From the NCBI RefSeq assembly GCF_000430645.1, contig NZ_KE387186.1:1-64000 (forward strand): a stretch of 64,000 nt of DNA, in the 5' to 3' direction. Below, piece after piece: positions 8,936-17,994 of this stretch (its first letter is position 1; every line of letters begins with the position of its first letter). The translations under genes were made by a program, and so were the position numbers. The stretch comes from Aquimarina latercula DSM 2041. GTDB taxonomy: Bacteria; Bacteroidota; Bacteroidia; Flavobacteriales; Flavobacteriaceae. Under the pieces are notes generated by a model. It searched no databases and was not told the DNA's origin. It was given only the letters and a program-made list of their open reading frames with translations.

Positions 8936-10198
8936 ATGAGAATTTACTGTTTACTAGCTGCTTTTTGCTCTTTGCTACAATATAGTTATGGGCAACAATT
9001 AGATGTTGATTTTTCCAGAGATGGATTGCTAGTTTTTAAGGAATTAGGAGTTTTAACTTCTCATATTATTGATTTTGATGTTCTAGAAGGTGGAGAAATT
9101 AATGTTTTGTACGAATCTGATGCAAAAAGAAACCTGGTACGTCTTACTAAAAATGGTACAAAAGATATTCGTTTCAATACCGAAATAAGTAATCTAAATA
9201 ACGAATATACCATACCAGTAGCGATTAATTCTAAAGCAGATGGGAGTATATTAGTTCTATCAAACTTCTGGAATGGACATAGTTGGATGATTTCTGTAAA
9301 TGAGTTTTATGATGATGGAACTATTAATCACGGGTTTGGTAGTAGTGGAGTGTACAAAAAAAATATTCTTGATAATTTAGATGATAATTATGGACAATAT
9401 ATTTATGCTTCATCAAGAGATGAGATAATAGTTGTTGCTAAAGTAAAAGATTTTAGAAAAACAGAAAGTGAAGAAAAGATTGCTATTCTTAAACTTTCTG
9501 ATATTGGAGAAACATTATCATCCGGTCTATATGATGATCATTACTTTACATTAAATTGCTCTGCAATGACAGATGATTATCTATTGTTAGCATATTCTGA
9601 ATCTATTGATAATGGAGAAGAACAGGCCACATATTTGGCTGGATTGGATAGCGGAAAAATGTCTTCTAATAAATTAAACTGTATACAGATTAATGAAGAT
9701 TATCAATCATTTGATCGTATCGTATTATCTGAAAAAGCATTATATACCTCGCAATTAAAAAGTGATTCTGAAGGTTTGTATCATATTCGTAAATATGATG
9801 TAGAAGGAAATTTAGATGTTTCTTTTTTTGATACCGGAGAAATGAGTTATAGCGCAGATATTTATAATACGGATTTTGTAGTAAATAATAAAGGAGAAGT
9901 ATTTGTTATTTCTGCTAGTTTGGATAATGAATTCGAAATATTGATCAAAAAGTTATTAAACAATGGAGATATCGATATGGATTATGGTACCAATGGAGTA
10001 GCTTCAGTTTTTCTTAAATACCCAATCTTAGAATTAAATAAAATTCTATTGGATGAAAAAAGTGAGTTGTATATTTCTGGTGAAATGCGTGTCGAAGGCG
10101 ATTCTTATGGTTTTATGACAAAATTAAAACTAAATATGGAGCAACTAAAAAGAGAAAAATTAGAAAAATTCTTGGATAATTTATTTACTAAAGAATAG
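8936..10198 (+). CDS. Secreted delta-60-repeat (beta-propeller-like) protein
   Basis: 420 residues with a signal peptide ending near YSYGQ (residue 20). It contains several degenerate delta-60 repeats with the pattern LDxxFxxxGxxxF: QLDVDFSRDGLLVF at the N-terminus, TKDIRFNTEI, NLDVSFFDTGEMS, and DIDMDYGTNGVASVF near the C-terminus. Such repeats build propeller-like surface proteins of unknown ligand. There is no T9SS tail: it ends in a short charged helix (LKREKLEKFLDNLF). It converges on the small minus-strand gene at 10203 with only 4 bp between stops. Confidence 0.7.
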   Translation: MRIYCLLAAFCSLLQYSYGQQLDVDFSRDGLLVFKELGVLTSHIIDFDVLEGGEINVLYESDAKRNLVRLTKNGTKDIRFNTEISNLNNEYTIPVAINSKADGSILVLSNFWNGHSWMISVNEFYDDGTINHGFGSSGVYKKNILDNLDDNYGQYIYASSRDEIIVVAKVKDFRKTESEEKIAILKLSDIGETLSSGLYDDHYFTLNCSAMTDDYLLLAYSESIDNGEEQATYLAGLDSGKMSSNKLNCIQINEDYQSFDRIVLSEKALYTSQLKSDSEGLYHIRKYDVEGNLDVSFFDTGEMSYSADIYNTDFVVNNKGEVFVISASLDNEFEILIKKLLNNGDIDMDYGTNGVASVFLKYPILELNKILLDEKSELYISGEMRVEGDSYGFMTKLKLNMEQLKREKLEKFLDNLFTKE

Positions 10199-10202
10199 TA
10201 AA

Positions 10203-10484
10203 TTATTTAGATAACTCTTCTAACCTTTCCTTTTCTATTTTAGTGAGTTTATCAATACCTTGTTTGTTTATTTTATCTAATAAATCATTTAATTCTTTTT
10301 CTTTTTCTATTTTATTTGAATTGTATCGATCGTCTATATCTAATAGCCCTTCTGGTTTTTCCTTAATACTTTTTTTGAATTGCAAAAAATCAGGTTTTAA
10401 CCACTTGATGAAAACAAAAATGACAATAACGGCGATTATTAAAGGAATAGAAATAAAGGTTATCAATAAAATCGGAGATATCAT
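10203..10484 (-). CDS. Small single-span membrane protein, 93 residues
   Basis: Residues about 4-27 form one transmembrane helix (ILLITFISIPLIIAVIVIFVFI), followed by a lysine/glutamate-rich cytoplasmic tail with coiled-coil character (SNKIEKEKELNDLLDKINKQGIDKLTKIEKERLEELSK). The layout resembles the short DUF6576-like membrane anchors seen in Bacteroidota, but I cannot assign a family. It lies 60 bp downstream of trpA on the same strand and could be read through from the trp operon. No function is evident. Confidence 0.55.
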   Translation of the reverse strand: MISPILLITFISIPLIIAVIVIFVFIKWLKPDFLQFKKSIKEKPEGLLDIDDRYNSNKIEKEKELNDLLDKINKQGIDKLTKIEKERLEELSK

Positions 10485-10507
10485 AAAAATTCTAATTAAT
10501 TCAGAAC

Positions 10508-10531
10508 GAATATTATAAATATTCTTTTTTT
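10508..10531 (+). terminator. AT-rich hairpin with T-tract (plus orientation)
   Basis: GAATATT (10508-10514), loop ATA, AATATTC (10518-10524) and then seven Ts. The orientation fits termination of plus-strand read-through beyond 10198 rather than of trpA. The low GC content makes it weak. Confidence 0.35.
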
Positions 10532-10544
10532 AAATTTATGAATA

Positions 10545-11306
10545 TTATCTAATTGTTTCAATAAAATCTTCAATACTTTCTACACCATTTTGAGTTAAGT
10601 GTTTGATAAAAGCAGATCCAATAATTGCACCTTTTGTAGTTTTAGTCGCTTTAGTAAACGTTTCATTATTACTAATACCAAATCCAACAATCTGTGGCGC
10701 CTTTAAATCCATATTAGCGATACGTTCAAAATATGCTTCTTGTGTATTTCCGAATCCAGATGTAGATCCTGTAACACTTGCAGAGCTTACCATATAAATA
10801 AATCCATTTGAAACACTATCAATAAAACGTATACGTTCTTCTGAAGTTTGCGGAGTAATTAAAAAGACATTGATTAATCCGTATTTTTCAAAAGTTTCTT
10901 GATATTGCTCGTGATACTCGGCAACTGGTAAATCAGGTATGATTAATCCATCAATTCCTATTTCTTGACATTTGGCGCAAAAAGCTTCTACACCATACTG
11001 CATCATTGGGTTAAAATACCCCATAATAATTAATGGTATGCTCACAGATTTTCTAATATCTGCAAGTTGTTCGAACAACAGTTTAGTAGTCATTCCATTT
11101 TTTAAAGCTATTGTAGAACTTTCTTGTATTGTTGGTCCATCTGCCAACGGATCGCTAAAAGGTAATCCTATTTCTATCATATCAACACCGCTTTTTTCTA
11201 GATCCTGAATGACTTTTTTTGTATCAGATAATGAAGGATAACCTGCTGTAAAATATATTGATAATAGTTTTTTATTTTGCTCAAGAGCTGTATTAATTCT
11301 GTTCAT
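10545..11306 (-). CDS. trpA: Tryptophan synthase alpha subunit
   Basis: 253 residues. It cleaves indole-3-glycerol phosphate to indole and glyceraldehyde 3-phosphate, passing indole to TrpB. The signature MIEIGLPFSDPLADGPTI holds the catalytic pair Glu45 and Asp56, and later segments include IMGYFNPMMQYG, GLIIPDLPVAEY and VGFGISN at the phosphate-binding end. It is slightly shorter than the E. coli protein, as usual in Bacteroidota. It is the last gene of the trp operon, 87 bp after trpB. Confidence 0.97.
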   Translation of the reverse strand: MNRINTALEQNKKLLSIYFTAGYPSLSDTKKVIQDLEKSGVDMIEIGLPFSDPLADGPTIQESSTIALKNGMTTKLLFEQLADIRKSVSIPLIIMGYFNPMMQYGVEAFCAKCQEIGIDGLIIPDLPVAEYHEQYQETFEKYGLINVFLITPQTSEERIRFIDSVSNGFIYMVSSASVTGSTSGFGNTQEAYFERIANMDLKAPQIVGFGISNNETFTKATKTTKGAIIGSAFIKHLTQNGVESIEDFIETIR

Positions 11307-11393
11307 GTCTTTATTAGTACAGTAGTCTTTAATTAGTAATCAGTGTCAATAAAATAGATTGATACTAAGTACTAATTACTTTCTACTAATTTA

Positions 11394-12575
11394 TTATAAT
11401 TTGAAATAATCTATATAAGTATTAAGATCTTTATCTCCTCTCCCAGAAAGACTAATTACTACAATGTCATCAGGTTTAAATTTTTTGTCATTGAATATAG
11501 CCAAGGCATGCGATGTTTCTATTGCTGGGATGATACCTTCTAATTGAGATAATTCTAATCCAGCAGCCATGGCATCGTCATCTGTTACAGAGTAAAACTC
11601 TCCTCTTCCGGTTTTGTATAAGTGCGAGTGTAAAGGGCCTACACCTGGATAATCTAATCCAGCCGAAATAGAATATGGTTCGGTGATTTGGCCATCGCTC
11701 GTCTGCATTAGTAATGTTTTGCATCCGTGTATAATTCCTTCTTTACCTAATTGAGATGTTGCAGCACTTTCTCCACTATTAACGCCTTTACCAGCAGCTT
11801 CTACAGCAATAATTCCTACGTTTGGTTCATCTAAGAAATGATAATACGTTCCTGCTGCATTACTTCCGCCTCCGATACAGGCCACAACATAATCTGGATT
11901 TTCTCTTCCTTCTTTTTCTTTTAATTGCCATTTGATCTCTTCAGATATAATCGATTGAAATTTAGTAACCATATCTGGATACGGATGTGGTCCAATAGCA
12001 GAACCAATAATATAATGAGTATCTACTGGGTTATTTATCCAATCTCTAATAGCTTCATTAGTTGCGTCCTTTAATGTTTTACTTCCGGATTTTGCAGGCC
12101 TTACTTCTGCACCAAGCATTTTCATACGAGCTACATTAGGAGCTTGACGTTTAATATCAATTTCTCCCATATATACGATACATTCAATTCCCATTAATGC
12201 ACAAACTGTGGCAGTAGCTACACCGTGTTGCCCAGCTCCTGTTTCTGCAATAATTCTATTTTTGCCTAATTTTTTTGCTACTAGAATTTGCCCAATGGTA
12301 TTGTTTACTTTGTGTGCCCCAGTATGATTTAAGTCTTCACGCTTTAAGTATACTTTGGTATTGTGTTTTTCAGAAAGACGTTTGGCATAGTATAATGGAG
12401 ATGGTCGTCCTACATAATCCCTTAATAGTTGATCAAACTCCTCTTTAAAAGAAGGTTCATTCATAATCTCTAAATATGTAGATCTTAACTCTTCTACATT
12501 AGGGTATAGCATTTCTGGAATGTATGCTCCTCCAAAATCACCATAATATCCTTTTTCGTTTACTTGGTAGCTCAT
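11394..12575 (-). CDS. trpB: Tryptophan synthase beta subunit
   Basis: 393 residues, full length. It condenses indole with serine using PLP. The PLP lysine is Lys89 in HTGAHKVNN, the phosphate loop is GGGSNAAGTYYHFLDE, and the glutamate region is ETGAGQHGVA. It is a TrpB1-type protein, consistent with a neighbouring trpA. It is sixth in the operon, 49 bp after trpF. Confidence 0.98.
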   Translation of the reverse strand: MSYQVNEKGYYGDFGGAYIPEMLYPNVEELRSTYLEIMNEPSFKEEFDQLLRDYVGRPSPLYYAKRLSEKHNTKVYLKREDLNHTGAHKVNNTIGQILVAKKLGKNRIIAETGAGQHGVATATVCALMGIECIVYMGEIDIKRQAPNVARMKMLGAEVRPAKSGSKTLKDATNEAIRDWINNPVDTHYIIGSAIGPHPYPDMVTKFQSIISEEIKWQLKEKEGRENPDYVVACIGGGSNAAGTYYHFLDEPNVGIIAVEAAGKGVNSGESAATSQLGKEGIIHGCKTLLMQTSDGQITEPYSISAGLDYPGVGPLHSHLYKTGRGEFYSVTDDDAMAAGLELSQLEGIIPAIETSHALAIFNDKKFKPDDIVVISLSGRGDKDLNTYIDYFKL

Positions 12576-12624
12576 TTCTTTTCTTTTTGTGATATATCAT
12601 AGTTGTAAGACATAAATAGCGCCT

Positions 12625-13299
12625 TTAACAATCTACAAACAATAGTTTTTTAAATTTTTCTAAATCATTTATATTTTTTAATCCTGGTTCAATTTCGAAT
12701 TTACTATTGATATCTATTCCATATATTGGTAAATCTGTTTCTAGGATTTTTTTTACATTTTCAATTTCTTGTAATCCAATTCCACCACTTAAAATAAATG
12801 GAGTAGAGGAGTTATAATTATTTAAAACACTCCAATCGAATGTATATCCGTTACCTCCTTTTTCTTTTCCTTTCGTGTCAAAAAGAAAATAATCTACAAT
12901 TCCTTCATAAGGTTTTAATTCTTCAAAATCGAATTGATCTTTGATCGAAAAAACCTTCCATACTTCAAAATTATAAGGCTCAAAACCAACTTCGATTCCA
13001 TTTTCGATAATCGGCAATGATAATTCCCCTTCTTTTAGTGCTTTACAGTATTCTGGACTTTCATTGCCATGAAGTTGTATAGCTTTTAACCCATATTTTG
13101 CGGTTTTTAAAACAACCTGATTTAAAGGCTCATCCACAAAAACTCCTGTTTTTTTAATCGTATCTGGTATTTTAGGAATTATAGCATCAAAATTTCGAGG
13201 AGATTTTTCATAGAAAATGAACCCAAGATAGTCCGGCTGCAATGCTGCAACAGCTTCTATGTTTTCTTGATATTTCATTCCGCATACCTTTAGTTTCAT
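12625..13299 (-). CDS. trpF: Phosphoribosylanthranilate isomerase
   Basis: 224 residues. It performs the Amadori rearrangement of N-(5-phosphoribosyl)anthranilate. The N-terminal KVCGMKYQENI holds catalytic Cys6, the general acid Asp lies in YFLFDTKGKEKGGNG, and FILSGGIG is the phosphate-binding loop. It overlaps trpC by 4 bp, showing translational coupling. It is a separate gene rather than fused to trpC as in E. coli. Confidence 0.96.
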   Translation of the reverse strand: MKLKVCGMKYQENIEAVAALQPDYLGFIFYEKSPRNFDAIIPKIPDTIKKTGVFVDEPLNQVVLKTAKYGLKAIQLHGNESPEYCKALKEGELSLPIIENGIEVGFEPYNFEVWKVFSIKDQFDFEELKPYEGIVDYFLFDTKGKEKGGNGYTFDWSVLNNYNSSTPFILSGGIGLQEIENVKKILETDLPIYGIDINSKFEIEPGLKNINDLEKFKKLLFVDC

Positions 13300-14081
13300 C
13301 TTTGTAAGGCTTTTATAAATTCTACAGCGCTAGATCCCGGGTTTTCAGTTTTCATAAAATTTTCACCTATTAAAAACCCTTTGTATCCATATGGTTGTAA
13401 TTCTTTTATAGCTTCGATATTACTAATACCACTTTCAGAAACTTTTACAAAATCATCAGGAATATGTTTGCTCAACTCTTTACTTATATCGATACTAACC
13501 TCAAAAGTTTTGAGATTACGATTATTAACTCCTAGCATATCTAAGGAAGGCATTATTGATTTCTCTAATTCTTCTAGATTGTGAACTTCTAATAATACGT
13601 CCAATGATAATTTTTTTGCAAACTCTGATAATGTTTTGATTTCGTCTTTAGACAATACAGCGGCGATTAATAATATTACATCAGCACCGTATGCTTTAGC
13701 TTCTAGGAGTTGGTATTCGTCTATTATGAATTCTTTTCTTAATAAAGGCATCTTTACAGAAGCTCTAGCAAGCAATAAATCGTCTAATGATCCACCAAAA
13801 TATTTTCCGTCTGTAAGAACTGACATTCCACAAACTCCAGCGTTTTCGTACCCTGTAGCTACATCTTGGACGCTAACTTTTTGATTAATTATGGATTTAG
13901 AAGGAGATCTACGTTTATGCTCTGCAATAATTCCTGTATCGCTCTTTCGTAAAGTATCTGCCAAAGAATTTCCTTTACGATCAAATAATACAGAGTTTTC
14001 TAATTGATGAATAGGTATTAAACTTTTTCTGAGTTCAACTTCTTTGTATTTATCTGCTATAATTCTATCTAGTATGTTCAT
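13296..14081 (-). CDS. trpC: Indole-3-glycerol phosphate synthase
   Basis: About 261 residues from ATG at 14081 (MNILDRIIADKYKEVE). A GTG at 14099 is in frame but overlaps the trpD stop and adds six residues that look unlike the family start. Motifs are IIAEHKRRSPSK, LLRKEFIIDEYQL, GVNNRNLKTFEV and VSESGI, all in the TIM-barrel order of the family. It catalyses ring closure to indole-3-glycerol phosphate. It begins 17 bp after trpD and overlaps trpF by 4 bp. Confidence 0.96.
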   Translation of the reverse strand: MNILDRIIADKYKEVELRKSLIPIHQLENSVLFDRKGNSLADTLRKSDTGIIAEHKRRSPSKSIINQKVSVQDVATGYENAGVCGMSVLTDGKYFGGSLDDLLLARASVKMPLLRKEFIIDEYQLLEAKAYGADVILLIAAVLSKDEIKTLSEFAKKLSLDVLLEVHNLEELEKSIMPSLDMLGVNNRNLKTFEVSIDISKELSKHIPDDFVKVSESGISNIEAIKELQPYGYKGFLIGENFMKTENPGSSAVEFIKALQR

Positions 14082-14098
14082 TGTTAAATAACTGATCA

Positions 14099-15094
14099 CT
14101 AATTCTTACTCAATTCTTGTACTTTTTTTAATGCAGCTAATCCTTTTCCTGAAAGCAACGATTCTTTCGCTTTTTCAAATCCTTGAATTGGAGATAAATT
14201 TTCTACCGTTGCGATTGCCATTCCTGCATTGGCAGACACAACATTGTTTTGTGCCTCTGTACCTTTACCGCTTAGGATATTCATGAAAATAGTTGCTGAC
14301 TCTTCTATAGAATCTCCACCCACAATCTCTTCCATTTTTAAAGCAGATACCCCAAAATCTTCAGGTGTTAGCATTCCTTCGGTTGTGTTAGAAATTGTTT
14401 TCGTACTTCCTGTAAGTGATATTTCGTCATATCCATCTAGTGCATGAATTATAGTAAAATTTTTATCTGTATTTTGATATAAATACCCATACATTCTTGC
14501 TAATTCAAGATTGAATACACCTACGATTTGATTTTTTGGAAATGCTGGATTTACCATAGGCCCTAGCATATTAAAGAATGTTTTTACGCCTAATTCTCTT
14601 CTTATAGGAGCTACATTCTTCATGGCTGGATGAAATAAAGGTGCATGTAATACGCATATCCCTGCTTCATCAATACTACGCTTTAGAAAATCTTTGTCAT
14701 TACTAAATTTGATTCCTAAATGTTCCATAACATTAGAACTACCACATTTAGAAGAAACGCCATAATTACCGTGTTTAGTTACTTTAATACCAGCACCTGC
14801 AGAAACAAAAGATGATAATGTAGAAATATTAAAAGTATCTTTTCCATCTCCTCCAGTTCCACAAAGATCGATAGGATTATATTCGCTTAGGTCTACAGCA
14901 ATACATAGTTCTAATAAAGCGTCTCTAAAACCTTCTAGTTCTTCGACAGTAATACTACGCATCATATAAACCGTAAGAAATGAGGCAATTTGGCTTTGGT
15001 TATAATCTCCTTTAGATATATTAACCAAAACTTGTTTAGCTTCTTCTTTAGAAATGGTTTCGTGATTGATTAATCGATTTAATAAATTTTTCAT
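14099..15094 (-). CDS. trpD: Anthranilate phosphoribosyltransferase
   Basis: 331 residues. It transfers the phosphoribosyl group of PRPP to anthranilate. The family signature is clear: DLCGTGGDGKDTFNIST (PRPP/Mg site), KHGNYGVSSKCGSSNVMEHLG, HPAMKNVAPIRRELGVKTFFNMLGP and DGYDEISL. It is a stand-alone protein, not fused to TrpG. A 93-bp gap separates it from trpG, the largest in the operon, but I see no convincing terminator or promoter there. Confidence 0.97.
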   Translation of the reverse strand: MKNLLNRLINHETISKEEAKQVLVNISKGDYNQSQIASFLTVYMMRSITVEELEGFRDALLELCIAVDLSEYNPIDLCGTGGDGKDTFNISTLSSFVSAGAGIKVTKHGNYGVSSKCGSSNVMEHLGIKFSNDKDFLKRSIDEAGICVLHAPLFHPAMKNVAPIRRELGVKTFFNMLGPMVNPAFPKNQIVGVFNLELARMYGYLYQNTDKNFTIIHALDGYDEISLTGSTKTISNTTEGMLTPEDFGVSALKMEEIVGGDSIEESATIFMNILSGKGTEAQNNVVSANAGMAIATVENLSPIQGFEKAKESLLSGKGLAALKKVQELSKN

Positions 15095-15187
15095 AAGCCA
15101 TTTTTTCCCAGTTTTCTCAGAGTATTGATAGAGAATTTACATAGGATATTTTTTAAAATTAATATAGTATCATTATTATTATCAATC

Positions 15188-15757
15188 TCAATTGTTGATC
15201 CAGTTTTCTAACATTTTCTTTCCGTCGGGAGTAAGTACTGATTCTGGATGAAATTGCACGCCTCTAACATCTAATTCCTTGTGACGAAGAGACATTATTT
15301 GTCCATTCTCATCAAATGATGTTGCTTCTAAACATGATGGTAAATCTTTTTCTGATACTACCCAAGAGTGATATCTCCCTACATCGAATGTATCGTTTAA
15401 TCCATTAAAAAGTGGCTCGTCTGATACTGTAAGTTTTACTTCGGTAGCAACACCGTGGTAAACTTCATCGAGATTGATGATGTTTCCACCAAAAACTTCT
15501 CCAATAGCCTGCTGACCAAGACATACACCGAATATACTTTTGGTATTTGCATACGTTTTTATGATATCTTTTAATAGTCCAGCCTCATCAGGAATACCAG
15601 GTCCTGGTGAAAGTAGTATTTTATTAAAAGATGCTACTTCTTCTAAGTTCAATTGATCATTTCGTTTTACAACTACTTCACACCCTAAGTCTTCTAGATA
15701 ATGAACCAGATTGTAAACAAATGAATCGTAGTTGTCTATTACTAATACTTTTTTCAT
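15188..15757 (-). CDS. trpG: Anthranilate synthase glutamine amidotransferase subunit
   Basis: 189 residues. It is a class I glutamine amidotransferase supplying ammonia to TrpE. The triad is Cys79 (GVCLGQQAIGE), His170 and Glu172 (VQFHPESVL). The N-terminal DNYDSFVYNLVHY and SPGPG segments are typical of TrpG/PabA, and the RYHSW motif marks the group. In organisms without a separate pabA it may also serve p-aminobenzoate synthesis; that is not decidable here. It starts 4 bp after the trpE stop. Confidence 0.95.
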   Translation of the reverse strand: MKKVLVIDNYDSFVYNLVHYLEDLGCEVVVKRNDQLNLEEVASFNKILLSPGPGIPDEAGLLKDIIKTYANTKSIFGVCLGQQAIGEVFGGNIINLDEVYHGVATEVKLTVSDEPLFNGLNDTFDVGRYHSWVVSEKDLPSCLEATSFDENGQIMSLRHKELDVRGVQFHPESVLTPDGKKMLENWINN

Positions 15758-15761
15758 CTCC

Positions 15762-17159
15762 TTATATTTCTTCAGCTAGTTTCAACGCTTTGGTTAGTGC
15801 TCCCAGCTTATTGTATACTTCTTGTAATTCGTTTTCTTTGTTTGATTCATTGACTAATCCTGCTCCAGCTTGCCAATGTAATTGATGATTTTTACTTAAA
15901 AATGTTCTAATCATGATTGCATGATTAAAATTTCCAGAGAAATCCATAAAACCAATTGCGCCACCATAAAAATCTCTGTTCACGGTTTCATACTTTTCTA
16001 TAAGCTGCATAGCCATATGTTTTGGTGCTCCACTTAATGTACCCGCAGGAAATGTATCTGCAACTACTTGCATAGTAGTGGTGTCCTTGTGTTTTTTACC
16101 AGTTACTTTACTTACTAAATGAATTACATGAGAATAGAATTGTACTTCTCTATAAGTATCTACGGTAACGTCACTACCATTGCGACTTAAATCATTACGA
16201 GCTAGATCAACTAGCATTACGTGTTCTGCGTTTTCTTTTTCATCTACAGATAATTTTTTAGCAAGTTCTGCATCTTGTTCATCATTTCCTGTTCTTTTAA
16301 AAGTTCCAGCGATTGGATGAATTTCCGCAATATCATCTTTAACTACTAATTGCGCCTCTGGTGAGCTTCCGAATATTTTGAAATCACCATAATCAAAATA
16401 GAATAAGTAAGGAGATGGATTAACACTTCGTAAAGCGCGATACACATTAAATTCGTCTCCTTTAAATTTTTGAGAAAAGCGTTTAGATAAAACCAATTGA
16501 AAAACATCTCCTCGTTGGCAATGCTGCTTAGCTAAGGCAACATGTTCCTTGTATTGTTCATCATCTAAATTAGAGGTCGTTTGACCAACTGTAGTAAAAT
16601 TATACGATGCAAAGTTTTTTACATTGAGTAGAGATTCTATTTCCGAAATATTACTCGCAGAATCGTAACAATGGGCAAAAATGTAAGCTTCATTGTTAAA
16701 GTGGTTGATTGCGATAATATTTTGATATACGGTATATTGCATATCAGGGATGTCTAAACCACCTGGTTTCTTTGTGATTTCTATGTTTTCGAAATAACGG
16801 ACTGAATCATAAGAAATATACCCAAATAATCCATTGTTTATAAATTTGAAATCACTTTTAGAGGTTTTGAATTTCTGCCCAAATTGCTCTATAACAAGAG
16901 GAATGTTTGTATCATTAGTTATTGGGGTTTCACTAAATGTTTTGTCAGGAAATGATTCATAAATGGTCTCATTTTCGATCCTAATATTAGCAATTGGATT
17001 ACAACAGATATAAGAAAAACTGTTTTCATTACCTCTATAATCGCTACTTTCTAATAAAAGGCTATTAGGAAATCTATCTCTAATTTTTAGATAGACACTA
17101 ACCGGTGTAATGGTGTCGGCAAGAATTTGTTTGAAATGTGTGGTTAATGTATAACTCAT
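15762..17159 (-). CDS. trpE: Anthranilate synthase component I
   Basis: 465 residues. It makes anthranilate from chorismate with ammonia from TrpG. The N-terminal regulatory segment contains PNSLLLESSDY, the LLES element that binds feedback tryptophan in the family. The C-terminal chorismate-binding domain shows the conserved FQLVLSKRF, IHPIAGTFKRTG, EHVMLVDLARNDL, FPAGTLSGAPKHMAMQ and YGGAIGFMDFSG. It is the first structural gene of the trp operon, preceded by a leader peptide and attenuator. End-product control is therefore expected at both enzyme and transcription level. Confidence 0.97.
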   Translation of the reverse strand: MSYTLTTHFKQILADTITPVSVYLKIRDRFPNSLLLESSDYRGNENSFSYICCNPIANIRIENETIYESFPDKTFSETPITNDTNIPLVIEQFGQKFKTSKSDFKFINNGLFGYISYDSVRYFENIEITKKPGGLDIPDMQYTVYQNIIAINHFNNEAYIFAHCYDSASNISEIESLLNVKNFASYNFTTVGQTTSNLDDEQYKEHVALAKQHCQRGDVFQLVLSKRFSQKFKGDEFNVYRALRSVNPSPYLFYFDYGDFKIFGSSPEAQLVVKDDIAEIHPIAGTFKRTGNDEQDAELAKKLSVDEKENAEHVMLVDLARNDLSRNGSDVTVDTYREVQFYSHVIHLVSKVTGKKHKDTTTMQVVADTFPAGTLSGAPKHMAMQLIEKYETVNRDFYGGAIGFMDFSGNFNHAIMIRTFLSKNHQLHWQAGAGLVNESNKENELQEVYNKLGALTKALKLAEEI

Positions 17160-17206
17160 GTTAGATTTTAATATTTATAATTTATAAACCCCTTGATTAT
17201 ATGAAC

Positions 17207-17240
17207 AAAAAAAAGGCTTGTCGTGATTTGACAAGCCTTT
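17207..17240 (-). terminator. trp attenuator hairpin
   Basis: On the minus strand, an 11-bp perfect stem (arms 17230-17240 and 17212-17222) closes a 7-base loop and is followed by eight U residues (A-run at 17207-17214 on the plus strand). It lies between the leader-peptide stop (17270) and the trpE ATG (17159). A seven-base segment in the last codons of the leader peptide (plus 17275-17281, TCACGAC) is complementary to 17220-17226 in the loop and downstream arm of the terminator, giving a plausible competing antiterminator pairing. Confidence 0.88.
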
Positions 17241-17269
17241 GATATGTTTACTTAACTATATGACAGGAT

Positions 17270-17332
17270 CTATCTCACGACGTTTTCGTTATAAGATGAC
17301 CACCACCATGTATTTGTTAAGATTATTTTCAT
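17270..17332 (-). CDS. trpL: trp operon leader peptide
   Basis: A 20-codon ORF, ATG at 17332 to TAG at 17270, reads MKIILTNTWWWSSYNENVVR and contains three consecutive TGG codons (codons 9-11). It is followed after about 30 bases by the attenuator hairpin and then trpE. A promoter-like TATATTTG lies about 17 bases upstream. This is the classic arrangement for ribosome-mediated attenuation: charged tRNA-Trp lets the ribosome reach the stop and the terminator forms, while scarcity stalls it on the Trp codons. The regulation is inferred from architecture. Confidence 0.9.
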   Translation of the reverse strand: MKIILTNTWWWSSYNENVVR

Positions 17333-17348
17333 TTTATTTTTCTTGAGT

Positions 17349-17376
17349 CAAATATATAAATTAATTATAATTCAAA
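17349..17376 (-). promoter_or_regulatory. trp operon promoter
   Basis: On the minus strand TTTG (plus CAAA at 17373-17376) is followed after 16 bases by TATATTTG (plus 17349-17356), an exact match to the Bacteroidota -7 consensus TAnnTTTG. Transcription would begin about ten bases before the leader-peptide ATG at 17332. Confidence 0.6.
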
Positions 17377-17386
17377 AAATAAAAAA

Positions 17387-17953
17387 TTACATTTTTAAAT
17401 TTACAGCTAATTCGAATTCATCGCTGATCGCTTTATCTCCTAAATTATCAAAGAAACTTCCTGATCCGTATTTGATATCATATTTGGTTCTATCTACTTT
17501 TAAGGTAGTAGAAGCAGTTGATCCATTTACAGCAAGGTCAAAAGCTATAGGATTTGTTTTTCCCTTGATGGTAAGATCTCCGGCTATTTTATAACCACCA
17601 TCCATTTTCGAGGCTTTTTTAATTATAAGTTTAGCGTTTTTGAAATTTTGTACGCCAAAGAAATCATCAGAATTAAGGTGACCTTCTAATTTTTCTTTTC
17701 CTTTTCCAGCTTCTAGATCTGTTACCGCAAGTGAGGTCATATCTACGATAAACTCACCACCACTTAAATTTTTGCCATCAAAGGTCAAGAATCCACTAGA
17801 GAAATTAAGTGTTCCAGTGTGTTGACCAGTCACTTTTTTTCCTGTCCAATTAATAGAACTTTCTGCTGTATTTATCTTTTTTTGTTGAGCATAAATAGAT
17901 GTAGTAGCAATTATTGTTAATGCTAAGAATAATGGTCTAAGTTTGGTTTTCAT
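17387..17953 (-). CDS. YceI family periplasmic lipid-binding protein
   Basis: 188 residues with a signal peptide (cleavage near SIYAQQ, residue 22). The YceI pattern is clear: AESSINWTGKKVTGQHTGTLNFSSGFLTFDGKNLSGGEFIVDM, LEGHLNSDDFF, and the repeated strands DLTIKGKTNPIAFDL. Family members bind polyisoprenoid-like lipids in a beta-barrel. The MarR regulator gene lies 41 bp upstream on the same strand, so they may be co-transcribed. The gene ends just before the trp promoter. Confidence 0.93.
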   Translation of the reverse strand: MKTKLRPLFLALTIIATTSIYAQQKKINTAESSINWTGKKVTGQHTGTLNFSSGFLTFDGKNLSGGEFIVDMTSLAVTDLEAGKGKEKLEGHLNSDDFFGVQNFKNAKLIIKKASKMDGGYKIAGDLTIKGKTNPIAFDLAVNGSTASTTLKVDRTKYDIKYGSGSFFDNLGDKAISDEFELAVNLKM

Positions 17954-17994
17954 AATTTTAAAATTTAATGATTATATAAATTGTGTTTACTTAA

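Noticed and set aside
14082..14099. GTG start for trpC overlapping the trpD stop
   Set aside because: The ATG at 14081 gives the typical N-terminus MNILDRIIADKY; the six added residues are not family-like.
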